Source: an uncultured Bacteroidales bacterium | GTDB taxonomy: Bacteria > Bacteroidota > Bacteroidia > Bacteroidales > WCHB1-69 | DNA: 13,413 bases | Assembly (NCBI GenBank): GCA_946407715.1 | Contig: CAMJPH010000068.1 | Coordinates: forward strand, 1-13,413 | Direction: 5' to 3' | Part shown: positions 6,194-12,706 of the stretch, piece after piece | Numbering within the stretch: the stretch's first letter is position 1 | Layout: each line of letters begins with the position of its first letter | Position numbers and translations under genes: made by a program | Notes under the pieces: model-generated | The model's input: the letters and a program-made list of their open reading frames with translations, nothing else | Told to the model about the DNA's origin: nothing | Database searches by the model: none

Positions 6194-7159
6194 ATGAAGA
6201 ATTTTGCTGTTTTCGGAGTGGGTGGATATGTGGCGCCTCGGCATCTAAAAGCCATAAAAGAGACTGGTAACCAAATGGTTGCCGCATACGACAAGTCGGA
6301 TAGCGTGGGAATCATCGACAGTTTTTTCCCTGAGGCGGCTTTCTTCACCGAAATGGAACTTTTCGACCGGCATGTGTCAAAACTAAAACAGACTGGCAAT
6401 CAGCTGGATATCATCTCCGTGTGTACGCCGAACTATCTGCATGATGCTCATACGCGTTATGCCCTCCGTCTGGGTTCGGATGTCATCTGCGAGAAACCCT
6501 TGGTGTTGAATCCTTGGAATGTGGACGTTCTGCAAAATGTTGAAAACGAGACGGGTAGAAAGGTGTATAATATCTTGCAGCTTCGTTTGCATCCTGCTAT
6601 CAAGGCCTTGAAAAACAAAGTGGACAACGCCCCTCAAAACATCGTGTATGATGTTGATTTAACATATATTACATCTCGTGGTTATTGGTATTACACCAGC
6701 TGGAAAGGGAATGAAAGCAAGAGCGGTGGTATTGCAACCAACATCGGCATCCATTTCTACGACATGCTGTGTCACATATTCGGCAAAGTGCAGGAAAGTA
6801 TCGTGCATGTCGCCTCCCACGACCGCGTTGCCGGTTTCATCCGTTTCGACAAAGCAAGAGTTCGTTATTTCCTGAGTATAAACAAGAAAACATTGCCGAA
6901 AGAGGTTCAGGAAATGGGAAAGTCAACCTTCCGGCAGATTGTCATCAACGGGGAGCCATTCGAGTTTAGCGACGGTTTCACCGACTTGCACACCGAAAGC
7001 TATCGCCGGATTTTAGCGGGGGAGGGTTTCGGACTTGACGAGGTGCGTCCGTGCATCCAAATTGTCTATGACATCCGCAACGCCACACCGGTCGGGCTGC
7101 GGGGCGACTACCATCCCTTAGCCAGCCTTCCCTGCGAAAGCCATCCGTTCATGAGGTAA
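6194..7159 (+). CDS. wbpB: WbpB/WlbA-type UDP-N-acetylglucosaminuronate 3-dehydrogenase
   Basis: The 321-residue protein belongs to the Gfo/Idh/MocA oxidoreductases and closely fits the WbpB/WlbA branch. That branch oxidises C3 of UDP-GlcNAcA to the 3-keto sugar with tightly held NAD+, ahead of an aminotransferase. Visible blocks are the Rossmann start FGVGGYVAPRHLKAIKETGN (7-26), SVCTPNYLHDAHTRYAL (75-91), EKPLVLNPWN (100-109) with catalytic Lys101, NILQLRLHP (126-134) and SGGIATNIGIHFYDM (177-191) with catalytic His187. YDVDLTYITSRG and WYYTSWKG between them are also typical of this branch. The product feeds 2,3-diamino-glucuronic acid sugars of LPS. In P. gingivalis WbpB is needed for anionic LPS and anchoring of type IX cargo. 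No WbpA, WbpD or WbpI homologue is in this window; a sugar aminotransferase lies at 10284-11501. Confidence 0.9.
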   Translation: MKNFAVFGVGGYVAPRHLKAIKETGNQMVAAYDKSDSVGIIDSFFPEAAFFTEMELFDRHVSKLKQTGNQLDIISVCTPNYLHDAHTRYALRLGSDVICEKPLVLNPWNVDVLQNVENETGRKVYNILQLRLHPAIKALKNKVDNAPQNIVYDVDLTYITSRGYWYYTSWKGNESKSGGIATNIGIHFYDMLCHIFGKVQESIVHVASHDRVAGFIRFDKARVRYFLSINKKTLPKEVQEMGKSTFRQIVINGEPFEFSDGFTDLHTESYRRILAGEGFGLDEVRPCIQIVYDIRNATPVGLRGDYHPLASLPCESHPFMR

Positions 7160-7178
7160 AACGTATTTGTAATTTATG

Positions 7179-7186
7179 TACATTTG
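7179..7186 (+). promoter_or_regulatory. Candidate -7 promoter element for the sufE operon
   Basis: TACATTTG matches TAnnTTTG and ends 50 bases before the sufE ATG, in the 77-base gap after wbpB. Transcription from the wbpB promoter could also read through, as no clear terminator separates them. Confidence 0.45.
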
Positions 7187-7236
7187 CATCGTTTTTATTC
7201 AAAACATAAAATATTGAAAGAAAGAATATTAGGGTT

Positions 7237-7659
7237 ATGGATACGATGAAAGAAGCGGAAGAGCAACTCATTCAGGAATTCGAAATGTTCGATGATTGGA
7301 TGGACAAATACAATTACATTATTGAACTGGGAAAAGAATTGCCGATGATTGATCCGCAATATAAAACGGAGGAATTTCTCATCAGCGGCTGTCAGTCGCA
7401 GGTTTGGCTGCATCCCGAAATGCGTGACGGATTGCTCTATTTCACTGCCGATAGCGATGCCATTATTACCAAAGGTATTGTCTATCTGTTAATTAAAGTG
7501 TTGTCTGGACATGCTCCCCAAGAAATTTTAGACAATGATTTGTCGTATATTGACGCTATCGGGCTCAAGAACCATCTTTCCCCAACTCGTTCCAACGGGT
7601 TGGCCTCGATGATCAAGCAGATTAAATTGTACGCATTGGCTTATTCAACGAAACAATAA
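7237..7659 (+). CDS. sufE: SufE family sulfur acceptor for Fe-S cluster assembly
   Basis: The 140-residue cytoplasmic protein accepts sulfur from cysteine desulfurase SufS and passes it to the SufBCD scaffold. The acceptor cysteine is Cys52 in the family motif LISGCQSQVW (49-57). LGKELPMID (31-39), the block DAIITKGIVYLLIKVLSG and the C-terminal SPTRSNGLASM are also standard for SufE. Length matches E. coli SufE (138). No suf genes are adjacent, so it probably works with a Suf operon elsewhere. It is the first gene of a five-gene run: the next start is 5 bases after its stop. The ATG at 7246 is a possible alternative start. The U32 protein in this window is a likely Fe-S client of the general pathway, but that is not a specific link. 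Confidence 0.92.
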   Translation: MDTMKEAEEQLIQEFEMFDDWMDKYNYIIELGKELPMIDPQYKTEEFLISGCQSQVWLHPEMRDGLLYFTADSDAIITKGIVYLLIKVLSGHAPQEILDNDLSYIDAIGLKNHLSPTRSNGLASMIKQIKLYALAYSTKQ

Positions 7660-7664
7660 TCAAG

Positions 7665-7922
7665 ATGAAAGTGAGAAAATATATTTGCCTTTTATTGGTT
7701 TTAACCGGCATTCTCTTTTTAGCCGGCTGTGGTATGAAAGAATGTAAATGTTTGGCCTCGGACAAATTATACCTTAATGATAGTATTGATGCGAGAACGG
7801 ATACTGTTTTTACCGTGTATAACTATACCAAAACAGATTGCGAACAATTCAACGAAGATGAAAAAGTTGTAATGGATTCGGTTACATATATTCTTCATAA
7901 GGTGATTTGCGAGGAAAATTAA
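7665..7922 (+). CDS. Small lipoprotein of unknown function
   Basis: The 85-residue product has a clear lipoprotein signal: MKVRKYI, a hydrophobic stretch LLLVLTGILF, and the lipobox LAGC with acylated Cys22. The mature part is only 64 residues and carries four more cysteines (27, 29, 59, 82), the first two as C-K-C. Acidic and aromatic residues dominate the rest (TVFTVYNYTKTDCEQFNEDEK). No known domain was recognised. Glycine at +2 and the K/E after it do not decide between inner- and outer-membrane placement. It lies 5 bases after sufE and 21 before the dehydrogenase, so it is very probably co-transcribed with them. Base composition is more AT-rich than the flanking enzymes. Confidence 0.75.
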   Translation: MKVRKYICLLLVLTGILFLAGCGMKECKCLASDKLYLNDSIDARTDTVFTVYNYTKTDCEQFNEDEKVVMDSVTYILHKVICEEN

Positions 7923-7943
7923 TGTGGATATTTTTCGAGTGAT

Positions 7944-8801
7944 ATGGCGAGTAAAGGAGTGGCGTTAGTGACCGGTGCGGACGGCGGCATGGGGCGTGAA
8001 CATGTGAAAACGTTGGCCAAGGCCGGATATGAGGTGATAATGGCCGTTATTGACACGGATGCGGCGCGTCCGGTGATGGAGGAAATCCAACGGGAGACCA
8101 ACGGCACGTTACATTTGATGGCTGTGAATCTCGGTGATTTGGCTGATATTGTGCGCTTTGCCAATGAAGTTAAAGTTCGGTTCCCGTCTTTGCAGGTCTT
8201 GTTGAACAACGCCGGAGTGCTGCCCAGCAAACCCAAGAAAAGTGTTAACAACATAGAATTAACGATGGCGGTCAACTATTTGGGACACTATACGTTAACT
8301 AATCTTTTGCATCCCATCATGGGTGATGGAACGCGCATTGTGAGTATGATTTCCCTGTCCTATTTGCTCGGCAAAATCACGCCGGATTTGTTCAGGCCCA
8401 AAACGGAACAGGAATACAACCGATTCAACGCGTATGGCAGTTCCAAGCTGGCTCTCTACTATTTTATGCTCGATGCTTCCGAGGCATGGAAAAATGAAGG
8501 TATCTGCTTTAACGTTTCCGATCCGTTCATTGTGAGTACCAATATTATCAGGATGGACAACGTGGTGGTGGACAAATTTTGCGACTGGTTCTTCCGCCCA
8601 TTCATCAACACCCCAAAACAAGGTTCTGAAACAATGATGGCTGCCGCGATAGACCCCAAATATAAAGGGGTCACGGGGAAGATTTTCAAAGATCGCAAGG
8701 TGGCGAGACACAAAAAAAGATTTTATAATAACATGGAGCAGCGCCAGTTGTTGAGAACGCTGACTGCTCAGATTCTTGCCGACAACCACATCCAGCTATG
8801 A
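7944..8801 (+). CDS. Short-chain dehydrogenase/reductase (SDR) family protein
   Basis: The 285-residue protein is a classical SDR oxidoreductase. It shows the cofactor motif TGADGGMG (10-17), a structural NNAG (88-91), Asn111 in AVNYLGHYTLTN, and the active-site pair Tyr164/Lys168 in AYGSSKLAL. The serine of the tetrad falls in IVSMISLSYLLG (132-143), which differs from the usual VSS pattern. The second strand has AVIDTDAARP instead of an arginine after the glycine motif, so the NAD/NADP choice is open. General shape (NYLGHYTLTNLLHP and a long insertion before the active-site Tyr) resembles the retinol-dehydrogenase-like SDRs, whose bacterial substrates are mostly unknown. Its stop codon overlaps the next start by four bases (ATGA), so it is translationally coupled to the LD-carboxypeptidase. 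Confidence 0.88.
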   Translation: MASKGVALVTGADGGMGREHVKTLAKAGYEVIMAVIDTDAARPVMEEIQRETNGTLHLMAVNLGDLADIVRFANEVKVRFPSLQVLLNNAGVLPSKPKKSVNNIELTMAVNYLGHYTLTNLLHPIMGDGTRIVSMISLSYLLGKITPDLFRPKTEQEYNRFNAYGSSKLALYYFMLDASEAWKNEGICFNVSDPFIVSTNIIRMDNVVVDKFCDWFFRPFINTPKQGSETMMAAAIDPKYKGVTGKIFKDRKVARHKKRFYNNMEQRQLLRTLTAQILADNHIQL

Positions 8802-9712
8802 TAATTCCTCCTTTCTTGTCCTTCGGTGATACGATAGCGTTAGCCGCTCCAGCCCGGAAAATCTCCAAAGAAGAGATTTTTCCAGCTGAACAGTGGTTGA
8901 AAAGTGCTGGTTTTAACGTTTTTTATGATGAAAGGCTTTTTACCGAAAACCATCAGTTCGCAGGGGATGACACGTGTCGCGCCCGCTATTTCCAAGATTT
9001 GTTGGACAATGACACTGTGAAAGCCGTTTGGTGCGTGCGTGGAGGCTACGGTTCCGCCAGGATCATCGACAGGCTGGACTTTTCCCGATTCCGCCAACAC
9101 CCTAAATGGGTTTGTGGCTATAGTGACATCACCGTTTTCCACAACCATATCCAACAGAATCTCCAAACAGCTACACTGCACACCACAATGCCCATCAATG
9201 TTACTGAAAACAACACGCAATCAACGGCATGTCGGTCTTTTATAGATGCTTTGACAGGCAAAACACTGACATACGAGATCGCCTCCCATCCATTGTCGCG
9301 AACAAAACCGTTTTCAGGAATTTTAACAGGAGGAAATCTCTCCATGCTGTATTCCCTTATTGGTTCTCCATCCGACATTGACACCACCGATAAAGTACTG
9401 TTTTTCGAAGATTTGGACGAATATTTGTACCACATTGACCGAATGATGCTCAATTTGAAGCGTAGTGGCAAGCTTTCGCACGTCAAAGCCCTATTGGTCG
9501 GGCATTTGAGTGATATGCACGACAACACCGTACCATTCGGGAAAACAGCCGAGGAAATTGTGGCTGACCATTGTCAAGAGTTTGAATTTCCGCTTATATT
9601 CAACGTTCCCGCCGGTCACCTTCCCGACAACCGCGCTTTTCGGATGGGTTGCCAAGTTGAGGGTATTATTAAAGATAATAAATTTATAATCAATAGTTTG
9701 AATCATGATTAG
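8798..9712 (+). CDS. LD-carboxypeptidase, peptidase family S66
   Basis: The 304-residue protein fits LdcA, which removes the terminal D-alanine from murein tetrapeptides during peptidoglycan recycling. The S66 triad is visible: nucleophile Ser109 in VCGYSDIT, Glu204 in LFFEDLDEYLYHIDRM, and His274 in VPAGHLPDN. CVRGGYGSARIIDRLD (79-94) and FSGILTGGNLSML (172-184) are other family blocks. There is no signal peptide, which agrees with the cytoplasmic place of LdcA. The start is set by the four-base overlap with the upstream SDR gene. Its end overlaps the acyltransferase start by eight bases. Family members such as microcin-immunity MccF share the fold, but nothing around the gene suggests that role. 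Confidence 0.92.
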   Translation: MIIPPFLSFGDTIALAAPARKISKEEIFPAEQWLKSAGFNVFYDERLFTENHQFAGDDTCRARYFQDLLDNDTVKAVWCVRGGYGSARIIDRLDFSRFRQHPKWVCGYSDITVFHNHIQQNLQTATLHTTMPINVTENNTQSTACRSFIDALTGKTLTYEIASHPLSRTKPFSGILTGGNLSMLYSLIGSPSDIDTTDKVLFFEDLDEYLYHIDRMMLNLKRSGKLSHVKALLVGHLSDMHDNTVPFGKTAEEIVADHCQEFEFPLIFNVPAGHLPDNRAFRMGCQVEGIIKDNKFIINSLNHD

Positions 9713-10289
9713 TACTTTTTTGTTCAAATATATTTATCGAGTAAAGCCGATTCCATATCCGAATCCCGAAGGTACAATTCCCAAGAGTGTATTGATGATG
9801 GCTCCACACACCTCCATCATGGATTTCGTAATTGGGTTAGCGGCGATGCAGTATTATGACCTGCATGCCAATACCATCATCAAAAAGGAGTTTTTCTTCT
9901 TCCCTTTGAATCTTATACTGAAGAAATTGGGCGGCATTCCTGTGGATCGGAAACATGCCCGGAACTTTGTGGAGTATGCCGCCAACGTCATCAAAGAACG
10001 TGAACGTATCACATTGATTATCTGTCCTGAAGGCACCCGGAAAAAGGTGGACAGATGGAAACGCGGCTTCTATCAGATTGCGATGGAGGCGGGAGTGCCC
10101 ATCAGCCTCGGGTACATTGACTACAAGACCCGTACCTGCGGCATCATGTCCATTTTCCATCCCACGGGTGACTACGAAAAGGACATGCAGGAGATTTTAG
10201 CGCAATATTATGGGCTTGAGGGTTACCACAAAGGGAATTTCAATCTGGAAGATAAACCGCACGCTCATCCGGAGTGGTACAAACTATAA
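9705..10289 (+). CDS. PlsC-like 1-acyl-glycerol-3-phosphate acyltransferase
   Basis: The 194-residue protein has the acyltransferase blocks in order: HTSIMD (35-40) as the H-X4-D catalytic pair, GGIPVDR (76-82) and ICPEGTRKK (106-114) for glycerophosphate binding. The substrate is probably a lysophospholipid acceptor, giving phosphatidic acid or a related lipid. It is short, and no long transmembrane helix precedes the first block; the segment FFFFPLNLILKKLGG may dip into the membrane. The usual fourth block reads AGVPISLGYIDY (129-140). It overlaps the upstream gene by eight bases and ends the five-gene run. Its stop overlaps by six bases with the end of the convergent aminotransferase. Acyltransferases of ornithine lipids or other lipids share these motifs, so the exact acceptor is open. 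Confidence 0.85.
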   Translation: MISTFLFKYIYRVKPIPYPNPEGTIPKSVLMMAPHTSIMDFVIGLAAMQYYDLHANTIIKKEFFFFPLNLILKKLGGIPVDRKHARNFVEYAANVIKERERITLIICPEGTRKKVDRWKRGFYQIAMEAGVPISLGYIDYKTRTCGIMSIFHPTGDYEKDMQEILAQYYGLEGYHKGNFNLEDKPHAHPEWYKL

Positions 10290-11501
10290 ACCGGGAATTT
10301 CCGGAACAGTCTCCTTCACCACACGAATGACCTCATCCACCTGCTTGTCTGTCAGGTCAAAATAGACGGGCAAGCTGATTTCGCAAGCGTAATTCTTGTA
10401 CGAATTTGGATAATCATCTATGTTATACCCCAAGGATTTATACGCTGTCAGCATGGGCAGCGGAATGAAATGTACGTTAGTGGATACTCCCTGATCCGCC
10501 ATTTTCAGGATGATTTCATCACGTTGTTGTTCTGTGATGTGATTCAGGAACAAAGTGAAGACATGGTAGGAGGATTTTTTTTCAGCCGTTTCATAGACAG
10601 GCTCCCGGAATCTGCGGTCGTTCTTAAAAGCTTGATAGTAGGTGTCGAAGATTTTCTTTCTTTTTGGCAGAATGGTTTGGTCATAACGGGCAAGTTCCAC
10701 CAAGCCCATGGCGGCGGCGATATCGGTCATGTTGCATTTGTAGCCGACGGAACAGACGTCATAACGCCAGTTTCCCGCCTGCGTTTTGGAGAACGCGTCT
10801 TTTGACTGGCCGTGCAGTGAACTGATATTGAAATCATGGTAGAGCTCGTCTGGATTGAACGTGTCGGGAAGTTGAAAGCAGATAGCACCGCCTTCGGCCG
10901 TAGTCAGGTTTTTGACGGCATGGAAGGAAAAAATGGAAATGTCGGCTAACGCACCGGTCTTCTTCCCCATATATTCTGCCCCTAAGGAATGTGCTGCATC
11001 CGCGAGTACCAACACACGGCCCAGCTTTTCCTGAACGGCATTGTTTGGCTGGAACAACTCTTTCACATCCGCTTGCCGGACAACGTCAAAGATTTTGTCA
11101 TAATCGCAGGGAAGGCCGACGATGTCCACTGGGATGATGGCTTTCGTGTGAGGAGTTATGGCATTGCGAATCAGGTCCACATTGATAAGCAAATCATCGT
11201 TTACATCGACCATGATGGGTTTCGCGCCGCAGTGCAGGATGACTTCGGCGGTAGCTGTGTAGGTGTAGGCGGGAACAATCACCTCGTCGCCGTGACCTAC
11301 TCCGAACCAACGGAGGACAAGTTCCAATCCGGCGGAGGCGGAATTGACGCACACAACGCGTTGGATGCCACAATATTCCGCAATTTTTTGTTCAAAAAGT
11401 TTCGTTCTCGGTCCCGTTGTAATCCATCCGGAGCGCAAGGCTGCGACAACTTCTTCAATAATTGCGTCATCGATATGGGGCGGTGAAAAGGGTATCTTCA
11501 T
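10284..11501 (-). CDS. DegT/DnrJ/EryC1/StrS family sugar aminotransferase, PorR/WbpE candidate
   Basis: The 405-residue protein is a PLP-dependent enzyme that aminates a keto group on a nucleotide sugar. The PLP lysine is Lys197 in SIFSFHAVKNLTTAEGGA (189-206); Asp168 in ADAAHS binds the cofactor ring; PAYTYTATAEV (77-87), GYKCNMTDIAAAMG (253-266) and the opening SGWITTGPRTKLFE (24-37) are standard for the family. An insertion near 145-162 (VKELFQPNN...) lengthens it beyond P. aeruginosa WbpE (359). It begins one base after the porQ stop, so it is almost surely co-transcribed with porQ. In P. gingivalis the DegT-family protein PorR is required for anionic LPS and anchoring of type IX cargo, which makes a PorR-like role attractive. 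The K-N-L/I-T-x-A-E-G-G lysine motif also resembles ArnB/PseC-type enzymes, so substrate identity is an inference. Confidence 0.88.
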   Translation of the reverse strand: MKIPFSPPHIDDAIIEEVVAALRSGWITTGPRTKLFEQKIAEYCGIQRVVCVNSASAGLELVLRWFGVGHGDEVIVPAYTYTATAEVILHCGAKPIMVDVNDDLLINVDLIRNAITPHTKAIIPVDIVGLPCDYDKIFDVVRQADVKELFQPNNAVQEKLGRVLVLADAAHSLGAEYMGKKTGALADISIFSFHAVKNLTTAEGGAICFQLPDTFNPDELYHDFNISSLHGQSKDAFSKTQAGNWRYDVCSVGYKCNMTDIAAAMGLVELARYDQTILPKRKKIFDTYYQAFKNDRRFREPVYETAEKKSSYHVFTLFLNHITEQQRDEIILKMADQGVSTNVHFIPLPMLTAYKSLGYNIDDYPNSYKNYACEISLPVYFDLTDKQVDEVIRVVKETVPEIPGL

Positions 11502-11502
11502 T

Positions 11503-12597
11503 TTAAGGGGTGATTCGTTCTAATTTTCTGGCTTTCCGTTCTTTACTATTTTGGGCTAACTCCCCGAAATCAAAAGAAAGGTCAAAGCAGTTCGGTGTTG
11601 CCCCCACTGCATAGTGCTGTCTGGAGAAACCGGCTCGCACTCCTTTGATATTCAGCTGGAAGCCGTATGAGAAACCAGCCATTGATCTTCGGGAAATAAC
11701 TTTCATTTCCTGATGAACGTTGTGATTATATGCCAGTTGTATGGAAAAATATTTCGAGGGTTCGATTTCCAGCCCGAACACAAAGTGGCGGAACAGATTG
11801 TCCGCAAACTGGGCAAACTTGGAAGGATATTGCGGTTCGCCGGTGATGGCATCCGTTTGGATAAACGGATTGTCCAACCCGTAGTAGCTCATGTTCCAAC
11901 GATATAGCGAATGAAGGGTGATATGGTAGCGTATGGGGATATGCTGAAGCCGCTGGGAAAGGGCGAACTGCAGGTCAAAAGGCAGCATTTCGCGGTTTCC
12001 TGGCGAATATGTTTTCAGCTGGACTCCGATGTTCTTGGCCAATAGGGTAAGGGATAGTTTTTTCTTTTCGTTATAATAGCTGCCGGCCACATCTACGGCC
12101 ATGCCAAAGGAAAAATAAGATTCGTAGAAGCTGAATATTGTCTTCAGGTTTGCGCCGATGGAGAAATTCGGGGAAAGTTCCCTTCCCCAACCGACCACAA
12201 GTGCGTAGTCACCGGCGGAGAATTGTCCGGTTTCGTTGCCGTTCTCATCGGCGCCCCGGAAAGAGCCGTAGTTGAGACCGTAAATGCCAAACGCAAAACT
12301 GCCCGCTTTAGGAAAAGTGTAGGAATATGCAGCGGAGATGGCGGTGCTTTTTGTGAAATAGTCCGTGAAATTGAGCGCGAGATTGTTGTGGTGGCGTTGG
12401 CTGATAAAAGAGGGGTTGGCCAACATCAAGGCGGGGTCGTCATCGTGAACGGAAACCAAATTGCCACCTAAGCCCATCATTCGGGATGAATAGCTGAAAT
12501 TCAAGAAGTTATAAACAAACTTCCCTCCTGTTTGCGCCTTGGATTGCGACCCTGCGGCCAACAGCAAGCATACCCATATCAACCATCGCCGTTTCAT
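11503..12597 (-). CDS. porQ: Type IX secretion system protein PorQ
   Basis: The 364-residue protein is an outer-membrane beta-barrel of the PorV/FadL-like group. A signal peptide covers about 1-21 (MKRRWLIWVCLLLAAGSQSKA). The mature N-terminus FVYNFLNFSYSSRMMGLGGN (27-46), followed by DDDPALMLANPSFIS, is the recognisable PorQ opening. Alternating aromatic strands such as FAFGIYGLNYGSF and the Phe-rich YESYFSFGMAVDVAG fit a barrel. In characterised systems PorQ works with PorU, PorV and PorZ at the surface, where cargo loses its C-terminal signal and is joined to A-LPS. Length is normal for the family. A good -7 element lies just upstream, and a sugar aminotransferase follows after one base. 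No other T9SS gene is in the window, as expected, because por genes are scattered. Confidence 0.9.
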   Translation of the reverse strand: MKRRWLIWVCLLLAAGSQSKAQTGGKFVYNFLNFSYSSRMMGLGGNLVSVHDDDPALMLANPSFISQRHHNNLALNFTDYFTKSTAISAAYSYTFPKAGSFAFGIYGLNYGSFRGADENGNETGQFSAGDYALVVGWGRELSPNFSIGANLKTIFSFYESYFSFGMAVDVAGSYYNEKKKLSLTLLAKNIGVQLKTYSPGNREMLPFDLQFALSQRLQHIPIRYHITLHSLYRWNMSYYGLDNPFIQTDAITGEPQYPSKFAQFADNLFRHFVFGLEIEPSKYFSIQLAYNHNVHQEMKVISRRSMAGFSYGFQLNIKGVRAGFSRQHYAVGATPNCFDLSFDFGELAQNSKERKARKLERITP

Positions 12598-12611
12598 ACG
12601 ATTTCAAACCG

Positions 12612-12619
12612 CAAAGATA
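12612..12619 (-). promoter_or_regulatory. Candidate -7 promoter element for the porQ operon
   Basis: On the minus strand 12619-12612 reads TATCTTTG, an exact TAnnTTTG match, 14 bases before the porQ ATG at 12597. The leader would be very short. Confidence 0.55.
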
Positions 12620-12706
12620 ATATTTCTTCGCATTGCCTGTGGCCGTTTTTAAGTTTTAAGAAATTTTAGGACAAGAAGCAAAAATCGTAATTTCATTTGT
12701 TGTACA

